DNA of 64,000 nucleotides from Winogradskyella ludwigii (GTDB lineage Bacteria > Bacteroidota > Bacteroidia > Flavobacteriales > Flavobacteriaceae): positions 124,001 through 188,000 of the forward strand of contig NZ_JABFDF010000004.1 of assembly GCF_013403985.1 (NCBI RefSeq). Reading direction: 5' to 3'. The first letter of the stretch is position 1, and the number at the start of each line of letters is the position of its first letter. A model generated the notes under the pieces. That model was not told where the DNA came from, searched no databases, and saw nothing but the letters and a program-made list of their open reading frames with translations. Both the position numbers and the translations under genes were made by a program. Below are positions 1 through 8,897 of this stretch, piece by piece.

Positions 1-1393
1 ACATAAAGACGCCTAATTGCGAATACCGTTTTACCAGTTTCCAATGATTAGTGATCAAATTCAACTCGTCATCTTTAGTTTGGTTTTCAATATTTGAAAG
101 CAGTATATAACTATTGGTTTTTAAATTAAAACTCGTATAATGCTCTGTATCTGATAAGGCTCTAAATTCTGAGTCTCCGCGTTCATTTAACCTAATTCTA
201 GTTCCGATCTCAGAACGCTTTATTCCTTGGGAATCTATATACTGTTCCATTTGTTCCTCAACGGTATAACTATTTAAATAGGCTAAAGAACTGTCCCAAG
301 ATTGTGATATTGTCGCAGGATAAATCCAAAAATGACCAGAAAGAAACATCAATAGCACTACTCCATAAATCATAGGCTGTTTAGCCACCTTAAAATGCGC
401 TAACAAATTAATGAGCAATAGGGTTGCCAATAAATAACAGGTCATAAAATACCGATCGCTAAACGGATTAGAAAAAGGTACCATACCTATAAAATAGACA
501 AAGGCTAAAACAAAAAAGGCAATTGCAACCCTGTCGATCTTAGGATTTCTATTGGTTTTATCTTTTAGGTATTTTACGAGTAATGGCAATAAAATAATCG
601 CGATAATAAAGCGTCCGTATTCTAAAAAGCATTTAGCATACACAATAGTATTTATAGCAATTTGCTTTAATCCAACAGATTGTCTGTGTGCATTGTAATT
701 TTGATTTTTACTGACAATAAACCAACCGAGTTTATCATATTGAAAATAACAAAACACAGCAAAACTCACTAAAGCTACTGCATACCCAAAATAAATTCTC
801 TTATTGTTTTCTATTAATTTAAGTCGCGTGTAAATTCCATGAATTATGGCAATAGCCAAAATCACATGCAGACCTCTAAGGTTAGCAAACACCAAACCTA
901 TTAATGCCAAAGCAAAAAGTGCTGGTTTTGATTTCATTAGCGCATTAAAACTCAGTAGTGTAAAAAACAACAATAGCATATCGTTGTTTAAGTTGGTCGT
1001 TTGCGCAACAAAAGTAGGCTCTAAACACACCAAAAGCACCGCAACTGCAGCGACTGATTTTACAAAATTCTGCTTACAGAACAGTACAATTTGCCACACC
1101 ACTCCAATATTTACGATAAGCAACAACAATCGTGACGACCAAAGTGTTTTCTGAAAAACCGTCCAAAAGCTAGCTAATAAACCAATCCATAATGGTGGAT
1201 GGCCCGAATTATTATCTGTTGGCAATATAAATTCTGAAAGCCCATTATTATAAATCCAATTGGCACGACGCGATTTACTAATACCATCCCAAAAAAAAGG
1301 TGTGTGTCTTAGTAGTAAAAATTCAACTACTAAAACACACACCAAAAAAAATAAAATCTGCTTAAAGCTTATTCTTTTTAAAAATTCAATCAT
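1..1393 (-). CDS. Glycosyltransferase family 39-like polytopic membrane protein (partial, C-terminus outside window)
   Basis: The reading frame is open from an ATG at 1393 to the window edge, so about 464 residues are visible and the stop is missing. The N-terminus has one hydrophobic segment followed by a loop containing DGISKSRRANWIYNN and then GHPPLW, the arrangement seen in GT39/ArnT-like enzymes that use polyprenyl-linked sugars. Many further hydrophobic segments follow, then a soluble stretch near the edge. It starts 9 bases after the ychF stop on the same strand, so it may be cotranscribed. A role in transferring sugar to a surface polymer or protein is family inference; the substrate is unknown. 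Confidence 0.72.
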   Translation of the reverse strand, partial: MIEFLKRISFKQILFFLVCVLVVEFLLLRHTPFFWDGISKSRRANWIYNNGLSEFILPTDNNSGHPPLWIGLLASFWTVFQKTLWSSRLLLLIVNIGVVWQIVLFCKQNFVKSVAAVAVLLVCLEPTFVAQTTNLNNDMLLLFFTLLSFNALMKSKPALFALALIGLVFANLRGLHVILAIAIIHGIYTRLKLIENNKRIYFGYAVALVSFAVFCYFQYDKLGWFIVSKNQNYNAHRQSVGLKQIAINTIVYAKCFLEYGRFIIAIILLPLLVKYLKDKTNRNPKIDRVAIAFFVLAFVYFIGMVPFSNPFSDRYFMTCYLLATLLLINLLAHFKVAKQPMIYGVVLLMFLSGHFWIYPATISQSWDSSLAYLNSYTVEEQMEQYIDSQGIKRSEIGTRIRLNERGDSEFRALSDTEHYTSFNLKTNSYILLSNIENQTKDDELNLITNHWKLVKRYSQLGVFM

Positions 1394-1402
1394 TTATGCA
1401 AG

Positions 1403-2497
1403 TTACACATTAAACAAGAAATGCATAACATCACCATCTTTAACAATGTAATTCTTCCCTTCTACTTTCATTTTACCAGCTTCTTTTACTTTAGCTTCAC
1501 TTCCGTATTCTACAAAATCATTATAAGCAATAACTTCTGCTCTAATAAATCCTTTTTCAAAATCGGTATGAATCACTCCTGCTGCTTGTGGTCCGGTTGC
1601 ACCAATATTTACCGTCCAAGCTCTTACTTCTTTTACACCAGCTGTAAAATAGGTTTGTTGCTTTAACAGTTTGTAAGCTGATCTAATTAATTTTGCCGAA
1701 CCTGGCTCCTCTAATCCGATATCTGCTAAGAACATTTGGCGCTCTTCGTAATCGTCTAATTCGTTAATATCTGCTTCTGTACCAACAGCTAATACTAGAA
1801 CCTCTGCATTTTCGTCTTTAACCGCTTCTTTAACTTTATCTACATAAGCATTTCCTGTATTTGCAGCCGCTTCATCTACGTTACACACATACATTACCGG
1901 CTTATCTGTAATAAACTGAGAAGGCACCACGAAATCTTCGTAATCTTCTTCTGAAAATTCTAAAGCTCTAACAGAAACACCTGCTTCCAAGCCTGCTTTT
2001 ATTTTTAAAAGCACTGCTTCTTCTTTCTGTGCTTCTTTATTACCCGTTTTTGCAGCACGCTTTACTTTATCTAATTTCTTATCTACAGTATCTAAATCTT
2101 TTAACTGCAATTCCATATCAATGGTTTCCTTATCTCTAATAGGATCTACAGAACCATCAACATGAATAATATTTGGATCATCAAAACAACGCAATACATG
2201 TAAAATAGCATCGGTTTCTCTAATGTTAGCTAAAAACTGATTTCCTAAACCTTCCCCTTTAGAAGCTCCTTTTACTAAACCTGCTATATCTACAATCTCT
2301 ACAGTTGCTGGCAAAACACGTTCTGGATTTACCAATTCTTCTAATTTCTCTAATCTTGGGTCTGGTACATTTACCACACCAATATTAGGTTCTATAGTAC
2401 AAAACGGAAAGTTAGCACTTTGCGCTTTAGCGTTAGATAAACAGTTAAATAAGGTTGATTTTCCTACGTTTGGTAATCCTACAATTCCAGCTTTCAT
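1403..2497 (-). CDS. ychF: Redox-regulated ATPase/GTPase YchF (Obg-like OLA1 family)
   Basis: The 364-residue protein has the family's usual length. The P-loop GLPNVGKST lies at residues 7-15, the G3 region [14 protein letters not shown] starts at residue 70, and NVDE near residue 206 replaces the usual NKxD, the change that shifts YchF proteins toward ATP. The middle is a coiled-coil stretch (residues about 130-170) and the C-terminus is a TGS domain ending in [11 protein letters not shown]. YchF is a cytosolic ribosome-associated translation and stress factor. Its own -7 box is seen at 2553-2560. The glycosyltransferase-like gene follows after 9 bases. Confidence 0.96.
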   Translation of the reverse strand: MKAGIVGLPNVGKSTLFNCLSNAKAQSANFPFCTIEPNIGVVNVPDPRLEKLEELVNPERVLPATVEIVDIAGLVKGASKGEGLGNQFLANIRETDAILHVLRCFDDPNIIHVDGSVDPIRDKETIDMELQLKDLDTVDKKLDKVKRAAKTGNKEAQKEEAVLLKIKAGLEAGVSVRALEFSEEDYEDFVVPSQFITDKPVMYVCNVDEAAANTGNAYVDKVKEAVKDENAEVLVLAVGTEADINELDDYEERQMFLADIGLEEPGSAKLIRSAYKLLKQQTYFTAGVKEVRAWTVNIGATGPQAAGVIHTDFEKGFIRAEVIAYNDFVEYGSEAKVKEAGKMKVEGKNYIVKDGDVMHFLFNV

Positions 2498-2552
2498 TGA
2501 GTAAATTTATTTAGTGGTTTCCTATACAACGGAAATCTCTTTTTTGCGAGTG

Positions 2553-2560
2553 CAAATGTA
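2553..2560 (-). promoter_or_regulatory. Putative -7 box for ychF
   Basis: On the minus strand this reads TACATTTG, matching the Bacteroidota -7 consensus TAnnTTTG. It lies 56 bases upstream of the ychF ATG. No clear TTTG -33 box was found at the usual distance. Confidence 0.45.
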
Positions 2561-2805
2561 AGTTATTTGTGGAATAGTTTATTTAAAAGTTTTAGGAATA
2601 ATAATTTATATCAGCAAACAGAAATTACAGTTGGTGTAGTTTGTGGCTTTTCAAATTTCCAAAATACGGAATTACATTTTTTCGTTTTATAAAGTCATTA
2701 TTCCGCAATAATTTTTACTTTTTTTAAAAAATTAAGACTTTTTTATTCAATTTTTAGGGATTTCACTTTTTTTTGCTCAGTCATTTATTTTAGCTAACAG
2801 ATGCA

Positions 2806-2813
2806 TATCTTTG
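2806..2813 (+). promoter_or_regulatory. Putative -7 box for the hydroxyacid dehydrogenase gene
   Basis: The sequence TATCTTTG fits TAnnTTTG exactly and sits 22 bases before the ATG at 2836, implying a short leader. A well-spaced -33 TTTG is not evident. Confidence 0.5.
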
Positions 2814-2835
2814 TGTTTATAATCTAAAATTAAAT

Positions 2836-3717
2836 ATGAAAAAACCAACTATTGGATTTATCGGACTTGGCCTTATGGGCGGAAACATGGTTGAAAATCT
2901 ACAAAAAAGAGGATTCGAACTAACCGTTATGGACCTTAACAAGGACGAAGTTGCAAAAGTTATTGCACGTGGTAATGCTACTGAAGCGGCTTCTCCAAAA
3001 GAATTAGCTGAAAAGAGCGATATCGTAATGTTTTGTCTTACAACTTCTGCTGTTGTTGAAAAGATTGTTTACGGTGAAGACGGAGTCTTAGCTGGTATTA
3101 AAGAAGGTGCTGTTTTAATTGATTTTGGAACATCTATTCCTGCATCTACAATTAAAATAGGAAAAGCTTTAGCTGAAAAAGGTGCTGGAATGATTGACGC
3201 TCCACTTGGACGTACTCCTGCGCATGCAAAAGATGGACTACTTAATATTATGGCTGCTGGTAATGAAGAAACCTACGCAAAAGTAAAACCAGTTCTTGAT
3301 GAGCAAGGTGAAAATGTATTCTATCTTGGTGCTCTTGGTGCTGGACACACAACTAAGCTTATTAATAATTTTATGGGAATGACAACTGTTGTTGCTATGT
3401 CTCAAGCTTTCGCTGCGGCGGAACTTGCAGGTGTAGATAAACAACAATTATTTGATATTATGTCTTCTGGACCATCAAATTCGCCTTTCATGAAATTCTG
3501 TAAAAACTACGCTGTAGATAACGTAAGTGATTTAGGTTTCTCTATTGCAAATGCTAATAAAGATTTAGGTTATTTTGTGCAAATGATGAATGATCTTGGT
3601 ACAACTTCGGATATTGCTGAAGCAACTTCTGGCAACCTTAAGGCTGCTGTAAGTGAAGATATGGGAAGTGGTAACGTTCCTGAAATCTTTGATTATTTTG
3701 TATCTCTTAAGAAATAA
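2836..3717 (+). CDS. NAD(P)-dependent beta-hydroxyacid dehydrogenase (3-hydroxyisobutyrate dehydrogenase family)
   Basis: The 293-residue protein opens with a Rossmann dinucleotide motif (GFIGLGLMGGNM, residues 7-18). It continues with the family substrate loop DAPLGRTPAHAKDG (residues 121-134) and carries the catalytic lysine in GHTTKLINN (K174). This matches cytosolic enzymes that oxidise or reduce short 3-hydroxy acids such as 3-hydroxyisobutyrate, tartronate semialdehyde or succinic semialdehyde. The substrate-loop sequence departs from the usual DAPVSGG form, so the substrate is not assigned. It stands alone between a promoter at 2806 and a terminator at 3771. Confidence 0.88.
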   Translation: MKKPTIGFIGLGLMGGNMVENLQKRGFELTVMDLNKDEVAKVIARGNATEAASPKELAEKSDIVMFCLTTSAVVEKIVYGEDGVLAGIKEGAVLIDFGTSIPASTIKIGKALAEKGAGMIDAPLGRTPAHAKDGLLNIMAAGNEETYAKVKPVLDEQGENVFYLGALGAGHTTKLINNFMGMTTVVAMSQAFAAAELAGVDKQQLFDIMSSGPSNSPFMKFCKNYAVDNVSDLGFSIANANKDLGYFVQMMNDLGTTSDIAEATSGNLKAAVSEDMGSGNVPEIFDYFVSLKK

Positions 3718-3770
3718 GTCATCTCTTCTTTTAAGATAACACAAAATACGCAGAATACTATTTATATAAA

Positions 3771-3802
3771 AAAATCCTAAGCTTTTGGCTTAGGATTTTT
3801 TT
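3771..3802. terminator. Bidirectional intrinsic terminator
   Basis: A perfect 12-bp stem (AAAATCCTAAGC pairing with GCTTAGGATTTT) has a 5-base loop, T-rich flank on the plus side and A-rich flank on the other. It lies between convergent genes ending at 3717 and 3835. Confidence 0.88.
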
Positions 3803-3834
3803 TATGTGATAATTAGCAAACTAATTCTATTTTT

Positions 3835-4164
3835 TTACTCGCGCTCTAAAAGTTTTTTAGACACTTTGTAAGTTGCAGTATACGCTAAGCCTTCTTGGCC
3901 TTTCTTAAAATCTGCAAATGTTTTGGTATACCATTTGGCATCTGTAGCTTTCTTTTTCGCTTTTTCATGTCCTGAAGCACCAAAAACTTCACCTTCTAAT
4001 CGGGCTTGGATAGTATAAATACTAAGACCAAAATATTCTGCACGTTCTAAAACGGTTGCAAAATCTGATTCTGAAAAATAGAATGTATCTACCTTATCAA
4101 AGCCATCATTAATATTTTCTAAACCTGTAAATATATTTTTTTCTAAAAACTCTTTTTGTTCCAT
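3835..4164 (-). CDS. Hypothetical protein, 109 residues
   Basis: I do not recognise a named family. The protein is soluble and charged, with no signal peptide or membrane segment, and a lysine-rich middle (HEKAKKKATDAKW, residues about 71-83). It contains one SESDFATVLERAEYFGLSIYTI stretch that looks like a helix-strand unit. It has an ATG start and a good terminator just downstream, and codon use looks like that of its neighbours, so it is probably a real cytosolic gene of unknown function. Confidence 0.6.
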   Translation of the reverse strand: MEQKEFLEKNIFTGLENINDGFDKVDTFYFSESDFATVLERAEYFGLSIYTIQARLEGEVFGASGHEKAKKKATDAKWYTKTFADFKKGQEGLAYTATYKVSKKLLERE

Positions 4165-4339
4165 AGTGTAAAGTAACTTAAGTGATAATGGTCTGTTTTA
4201 AGATCTAAAACCAAACCGTACTGAAACGTCTTCAGTAAGCATTGGCAAAGTTAGTTGTTCTTTAGTTTATAGTGATAAACGGAAGCTATTTATTTACAAA
4301 ATAAAAATATAGCGTCTTATATAAACTGAATAGACCTCG

Positions 4340-4717
4340 TTATGCTTGTATTATGTTTTTAAAGGTTGGTGTACCTTCCGTAATTGTACCAATACCTTTT
4401 TTATTCACTTTAAACACCACATCTTTTGTAGTGCTAAATAATATAACCGATAAAAAAGCCGTTTTTAAATGTGATTCTATAATCACTAAAGCATCTTCCA
4501 AATCCATTTCTTCCTCGACATCTTCCGTCTCTCTTGGTCTAAAACTGTATTTCAGCATCACTCTAAAGTCGTCATCTACATAGATAGGTCTCAGAAAAAT
4601 ATTTTTTAATTCAGGTTTACCAATGGTTTTAGCCATGGTTAATTTTGCAAAAGTCCCTTCGTCTATACTTTCTGTAACCTGTTTCCAGAACTCCGTAAAA
4701 ACATCTTGATATGTCAT
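4340..4717 (-). CDS. Hypothetical protein, 125 residues
   Basis: No family is recognised. The protein is soluble, acidic in the middle (ETEDVEEEMDLEDAL, residues about 63-77), and shows alternating strands and helices (FLRPIYVDDDFRVMLKYSF). There is no signal peptide or membrane segment. It lies 56 bases downstream of the FAD oxidoreductase on the same strand, so it may be the last gene of that operon. It is short, but ATG-started and compositionally like its neighbours. Confidence 0.6.
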   Translation of the reverse strand: MTYQDVFTEFWKQVTESIDEGTFAKLTMAKTIGKPELKNIFLRPIYVDDDFRVMLKYSFRPRETEDVEEEMDLEDALVIIESHLKTAFLSVILFSTTKDVVFKVNKKGIGTITEGTPTFKNIIQA

Positions 4718-4773
4718 AAATTTATTTAAATATAATGATACTAAATTTTCGATTAAGCGCTTAGCTATTGTAA

Positions 4774-6207
4774 TTAAGCTTTCTCTATAACCAATCGAGA
4801 AAGTGCTTCAGGATAGCCGCGCTGAATAGCTAATGCACTAGCCAATTTATCAATTTCATTTTTAGAAATACTATCTAACACTACATTTTGATTAATTTTC
4901 TCTAAAATTGAAGGCATATTATGCGCTTCCTGAATGTTATTTATAATTTGATTTGCCACAGTTAAAGCAGATGAGGCTTTAATAATCTCACTTCGTGCAT
5001 AAGATGCACTAGGAAAACTAACCTCTCCCACTCTTAAGCTCGGATCGTCTCCATGAATTTGTTGCGCTCCATAAAATGGAGGTCCACCAACGGTTGCAGA
5101 TTTAAACGATGGTACAAACTTAGTCACATAATCGATGGCACTTTCCGTTCGTGTCTCAATATCTCCTGGTTCCCAACCACTATTTAATTTTTTATTAATA
5201 GCAGCTTCAAATTCAGGTTGAGATTCATTGCTTTTAGACTGTATTAATCCGTTTTTGAATAATGTAATCCCTTCCGTCATTCCATGAATCTGATAATAAT
5301 TATCGCAATAAGGAGTGAGTTGCATCATACCATGAGGTGTACCACGCATGCCATGAAAAATAAGTTCTGGTATTAATCCTAAAATAGGTTGCCATTTAGA
5401 CACATAAGCGGCTTTAAATTCAATTAGGCGTTCTGCAGTAATATCTAAAGAGGCATCAATAACGCCTGTCTTATAACCTGATGAATTCACCAAATAATTA
5501 ACTTTATATACATCGCTATTGGTGTGTATTTCCCAATTGTGTTCTAAATTTTGATAGCGAACATCTTTTATCGTGGTTACACTAGTATTTAGTTTCAGTT
5601 GGCATTTTTCAGTTCTCTGCAAAGCGAGTTGTGCTTGAGCTGCTAACCTAAACAAATTCCATCCGTACTCTTGAACTAAAATAATTGGTGTTTTTAATTT
5701 TTTGTAATCAATTAATTGAATGGCATTGGTCATCCATTCATCTGCTGTATTTGGATGCTTAACCGTTGGGTTATTTTCTAACGTTATTAAATCGGCTTTG
5801 TTATAGGTTTTATAATATGAACTTGGATCACCTAGAATTTCGTTTAAAGCATCTTCAGCTATTAATTCCTTGTAATAAGCCACTAACATTTCTAGCCGAT
5901 CTGTAATTTGATTGACTTCGTAATTTTCCGATTTAGGTACACTAATAAAAGTAGGTCTTTCGTCTATAGATTGCGGAAATAAGCGTGCCATATCTATGGA
6001 TTGCTTCATGAGCACTCTGCATTGCTCATCGGAAATATCGGGATACAAATTACCTCCAGCGTGTAAATGACAAAACGGCGGACCATTAACTACACTTTCT
6101 TCTTGTTCAAACAAAATAGAGTCTATACCATATTTAACCATTTCTAAGGCTGTAACCACACCAGATACTCCACCTCCAATAATACCAACGTTGTAAATTT
6201 TACTCAT
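4774..6207 (-). CDS. FAD-dependent oxidoreductase (DAO-type fold)
   Basis: The 477-residue protein begins with a Rossmann FAD-binding motif (VGIIGGGVSGVVTALEM, residues 7-23). It has a second conserved stretch, FCHLHAGGNLYPDIS, shortly after, and ends with GGPPFYGAQQIHGDDPSLR and RSEIIKASSALTVANQI, which close the FAD site. Overall it looks distantly like malate:quinone oxidoreductases, but I cannot assign a substrate. Its ATG is one base from the stop of the upstream HAD phosphatase gene, indicating translational coupling. No membrane segment is visible, so it is cytosolic or peripheral. Confidence 0.8.
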   Translation of the reverse strand: MSKIYNVGIIGGGVSGVVTALEMVKYGIDSILFEQEESVVNGPPFCHLHAGGNLYPDISDEQCRVLMKQSIDMARLFPQSIDERPTFISVPKSENYEVNQITDRLEMLVAYYKELIAEDALNEILGDPSSYYKTYNKADLITLENNPTVKHPNTADEWMTNAIQLIDYKKLKTPIILVQEYGWNLFRLAAQAQLALQRTEKCQLKLNTSVTTIKDVRYQNLEHNWEIHTNSDVYKVNYLVNSSGYKTGVIDASLDITAERLIEFKAAYVSKWQPILGLIPELIFHGMRGTPHGMMQLTPYCDNYYQIHGMTEGITLFKNGLIQSKSNESQPEFEAAINKKLNSGWEPGDIETRTESAIDYVTKFVPSFKSATVGGPPFYGAQQIHGDDPSLRVGEVSFPSASYARSEIIKASSALTVANQIINNIQEAHNMPSILEKINQNVVLDSISKNEIDKLASALAIQRGYPEALSRLVIEKA

Positions 6208-6208
6208 A

Positions 6209-6889
6209 TTAAAATAAGCCTTGTAGATCTGAAAAATGATCGACTACTTGTGTAGGATTGTAATCCGAAATATTTTCGTTGTAATTGTAACCATAACTCA
6301 CACCAACACTTTCCATATCTGCATTTTGAGCAGCAAGAATATCATTTTTAGAATCTCCAATCATGATGCTTTTTTCTATAGTAGCATGAAGCGTTTCAAC
6401 TAAATAAAAAAGCGGAGCTGCATTAGGTTTTTTTTCTGATAAAGAGTCTTCTCCAATCCAACATTTAAAAAATGTTTTGATCTCTAATTTATCTAGAATA
6501 GGCTCAATAAAACCAAATGGTTTATTGGTGCAAATCGCCATTTTATAACCTGCTTTATCTAAATAATTTAATGTTTCTAATACACCAGGATACATAAAAG
6601 TATCTTTACATGTTTCGGATTTATAAGCCGTTAAATACAGGTCAAAAGCTTCATCAAATAAATCTACAGATATATCTTGTTTAGGCATGTAATGCTCTAA
6701 AGAGCGTCTTACCAAAGGTTTTGCTCCATTACCAATAAAAGGAGTTACTTGATCAACGGTTAATGGAGATAAATTATAGTGTGCTAACATTTTGTTTACA
6801 GCCAACGTTAAGTCTGGAATACTATTAATTAGCGTTCCATCGAAGTCGAATATAATCAGTTCTTTGTCTTTAAAATTCACGATGCTCAA
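6209..6889 (-). CDS. HAD-superfamily phosphatase, phosphoglycolate phosphatase-like
   Basis: At 226 residues this has the size of Gph-type HAD hydrolases. Motif I is IIFDFDGTLINS (nucleophile and acid/base aspartates in DFDGT, residues 15-19). Motif II is ICTN near residue 120, motif III lysine follows in SEKKPNAAPL, and motif IV is MIGDSKNDILAAQNA. The cap helices lie between motifs I and II. Such enzymes dephosphorylate phosphoglycolate or other small sugar phosphates in the cytosol; the exact substrate cannot be read from sequence. It is the first gene of an operon with the FAD oxidoreductase. Confidence 0.85.
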   Translation of the reverse strand: MSIVNFKDKELIIFDFDGTLINSIPDLTLAVNKMLAHYNLSPLTVDQVTPFIGNGAKPLVRRSLEHYMPKQDISVDLFDEAFDLYLTAYKSETCKDTFMYPGVLETLNYLDKAGYKMAICTNKPFGFIEPILDKLEIKTFFKCWIGEDSLSEKKPNAAPLFYLVETLHATIEKSIMIGDSKNDILAAQNADMESVGVSYGYNYNENISDYNPTQVVDHFSDLQGLF

Positions 6890-7042
6890 TTTTAATGCAA
6901 AGATGCGGAAGTTTTAATCAAATAGTAAGCAATTATGATAATTTTGAGACCTTAACACCCTTCTTTTTTTTGAATTATTGTAATGTAAATAAGGGGTATT
7001 TTCTGTTTATTTTAATTTAAATTCTATTTTTTTATTTTAAAC

Positions 7043-7074
7043 AAAAAAATCCCAAGCCAAAGACTCAGGATTTT
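7043..7074 (-). terminator. Intrinsic terminator of the ferredoxin gene
   Basis: Read on the minus strand, AAAATCCTGAG pairs with CTTGGGATTTT over 11 positions with two G-U pairs, followed by a T run. It sits 27 bases after the ferredoxin stop. Confidence 0.75.
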
Positions 7075-7100
7075 CAAATATTATAACTGTATAAAGCTTT

Positions 7101-7457
7101 TTAGTGGCCTTCAGGATGCATAAAACGCTGTTTTCCTAGTAATTGTTCTTTAGTTTCAACATGATCCTCATCCGGAACACAACAATCTACTGGACAAACC
7201 GCTGCACATTGAGGTTCTTCATGAAAGCCCATACATTCTGTACATTTATCTGGTGCTATATAGTAAACTTCGTCACTAATAGGTTCTTGTGTTTCATCAG
7301 AATCTACTTCTTTACCATTTGGTAAAACAACTTTACCGTCTAAGCTTGTACCATCAGCATAGCGCCAATCATCAGCACCTTCGTAAATAGCGGTATTTGG
7401 ACATTCTGGCTCACATGCTCCACAATTTATACATTCGTCTGTGATTATAATTGCCAT
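7101..7457 (-). CDS. 4Fe-4S dicluster ferredoxin
   Basis: This 118-residue protein carries two cluster-binding sets: [12 protein letters not shown] (cysteines 9, 12, 15, 19), then CTEC followed by a longer spacer and [11 protein letters not shown] roughly 50-residue insertion separates the two, as in the Alvin-type 2[4Fe-4S] ferredoxins. It is a soluble electron carrier. Divergent from it is an acyl-CoA reductase gene, and the two share one control region; an electron-donor relationship is possible but unproven. A clear terminator follows. Confidence 0.92.
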   Translation of the reverse strand: MAIIITDECINCGACEPECPNTAIYEGADDWRYADGTSLDGKVVLPNGKEVDSDETQEPISDEVYYIAPDKCTECMGFHEEPQCAAVCPVDCCVPDEDHVETKEQLLGKQRFMHPEGH

Positions 7458-7487
7458 AGTATTTTATCTTTTTCTTTTTACTTTCCG

Positions 7488-7495
7488 TAAATTTG
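7488..7495 (+). promoter_or_regulatory. Putative -7 box for the acyl-CoA reductase gene
   Basis: TAAATTTG matches TAnnTTTG and lies 44 bases before the ATG at 7540. Its position argues against any start codon upstream of it, including an in-frame one at 7441. Confidence 0.55.
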
Positions 7496-7501
7496 CAAGT
7501 G

Positions 7502-7509
7502 CAAAAATA
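7502..7509 (-). promoter_or_regulatory. Putative -7 box for the ferredoxin gene
   Basis: On the minus strand this reads TATTTTTG, fitting TAnnTTTG, 45 bases upstream of the ferredoxin ATG at 7457. It lies only 6 bases from the opposing plus-strand box. Confidence 0.5.
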
Positions 7510-7539
7510 AAGCCAAAACATCGTATAACCAAACCATAT

Positions 7540-8601
7540 ATGGATTTACAACAAAGAATTAACGCATTTGTAAAATTAGGTCACTTTTTAAATCAATTTC
7601 AACAAAAAAAAATCAGTAAAGATGCTACTATAGAAGCTAATGATTTATTTTTTGATGGTTTTAAACACCAACTAAAACTAGCTCAAGAACATAATGGTTG
7701 GTTTACAAATGAAAATGTATTTTTCACTTTAGAAAACTGGTCTAAATCACTGACAGAAAACAACATTAACCAATGGTTATCAAATTATAAGATTAATAAT
7801 ACTAATCCTCAGACTGTTGCCATAATTATGGCAGGAAACATTCCTTTGGTTGGTTTTCACGATTTTTTATGTGTGCTTATTTCAGGTCATAACGTACTAG
7901 TTAAGCAGTCTTCTAATGATAAACATTTGTTGCCTTTTTTAGCAAAATACTTAGAGGTTGTGGAACCAGGTCTTAAAGGAAAAATAAAATTCACGGAAGG
8001 AAAACTAGACAATTTTAATGCTGTTATTGCCACAGGAAGTGATAATACAGCGCGTTATTTTGAATTCTATTTTAAAAATAAACCGTCAATTATTAGAAAA
8101 AACAGAAATTCCGTTGCCATACTTACAGGCAATGAAACCGACGAGCAATTAGCAGCTTTATCTGATGATATTTTCATTTACTATGGTTTAGGTTGCAGAA
8201 ACGTCTCTAAATTCTTTATTCCTGAAGACTATAATTTTGATGCCTTTTTTAATGCGGTTTACAAATGGCATCCTATTATAAACGAATCTAAATACGCCAA
8301 TAATTACGATTATAATAAAGCGGTCTATTTAATGAGTGAGTTTGAAATGTTAGAAAATGGTTTTCTTATGATTAAAGAAGACGAAAGCTACTCCTCGCCT
8401 ATTGCAACGCTATTTTACGAAAAATATCAAAGCATCTCTGAATTACAGTCTAAACTAGAAACTGAAGCCAACAACATACAATGTGTGGTTGCTAAAGGTT
8501 TTAGCGATACAGAAATAGATTTTGGACAGACTCAAAAACCGAATCTTTGGGATTATGCAGACGATGTAGATACGATAGACTTCTTAGTGAACTTAGTCTA
8601 A
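7540..8601 (+). CDS. Acyl-CoA reductase, LuxC-like
   Basis: I take the ATG at 7540 (MDLQQRINAF), giving 353 residues. An in-frame start at 7441 would run through the divergent promoter and into the ferredoxin gene. The LuxC-type core is visible: IIMAGNIPLVGFHDFLCVLISGHN (residues about 90-113), then VLVKQSSND, and GLGCRNVSKFFIP with the likely catalytic cysteine. LuxC-family enzymes reduce an acyl thioester to aldehyde with NADPH; here it is probably a lipid or acyl-CoA enzyme, not bioluminescence, since no lux partners are present. The ferredoxin lies divergent and serC follows after 296 bases. Confidence 0.85.
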   Translation: MDLQQRINAFVKLGHFLNQFQQKKISKDATIEANDLFFDGFKHQLKLAQEHNGWFTNENVFFTLENWSKSLTENNINQWLSNYKINNTNPQTVAIIMAGNIPLVGFHDFLCVLISGHNVLVKQSSNDKHLLPFLAKYLEVVEPGLKGKIKFTEGKLDNFNAVIATGSDNTARYFEFYFKNKPSIIRKNRNSVAILTGNETDEQLAALSDDIFIYYGLGCRNVSKFFIPEDYNFDAFFNAVYKWHPIINESKYANNYDYNKAVYLMSEFEMLENGFLMIKEDESYSSPIATLFYEKYQSISELQSKLETEANNIQCVVAKGFSDTEIDFGQTQKPNLWDYADDVDTIDFLVNLV

Positions 8602-8897
8602 GTTACTTATTCAAATTAAAGCTAAAACTTATACGATTTTTATCTCGAGTTATTACAAATTTTCTTAATTACAGAATTAGTAAAAAAAGACAAAGTTAAA
8701 GTGTATTATAAAAAATCTGTTGTTAAAACAGAATACTGAGGTAGAATCTATAAAAATATAGCTTAAAAATTATTGAATTCGTAATACATAATAAATTAGA
8801 AATTAGCACCTTTGTATCGGTTTTAAAATTAATAAAATAAATTTCTGGTTTTACACTAAACGCAGTCATAAGAACAGAAAAAATAAACATAATTTTC
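8602..8897. other. Intergenic region before serC
   Basis: This 296-base, very AT-rich gap holds no convincing gene. A small hairpin (TCTGTT with AACAGA, near 8718) and CACCTTTG at about 8808-8815, one base off the -7 consensus, are the only features seen; the latter may drive serC. Confidence 0.35.

Larger units (their letters stand above)
2498..2835. other. Divergent intergenic region, ychF / hydroxyacid dehydrogenase
   Basis: This 338-base AT-rich gap separates two divergent genes. It holds the two putative -7 boxes annotated here, long A and T runs around 2720-2770, and a loose inverted pair of CGGAAT (about 2667) and ATTCCG (about 2700). No coding frame of note was seen. Confidence 0.5.

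Noticed and set aside
846-1154. Plus-strand 102-codon frame opposite the glycosyltransferase-like gene
   Set aside because: It is the shadow of a clear membrane-protein frame on the other strand, and its composition is not protein-like.
4171-4190. ACTTAAGTGATAAT shared with 32303-32316 as a possible operator
   Set aside because: A shared 14-mer in 64 kb of AT-rich DNA is expected by chance several times, and no further copies or symmetry support a site.
7441-7539. Upstream start for the acyl-CoA reductase
   Set aside because: It would include the promoter region and overlap the divergent ferredoxin gene; the added residues look like translated spacer.
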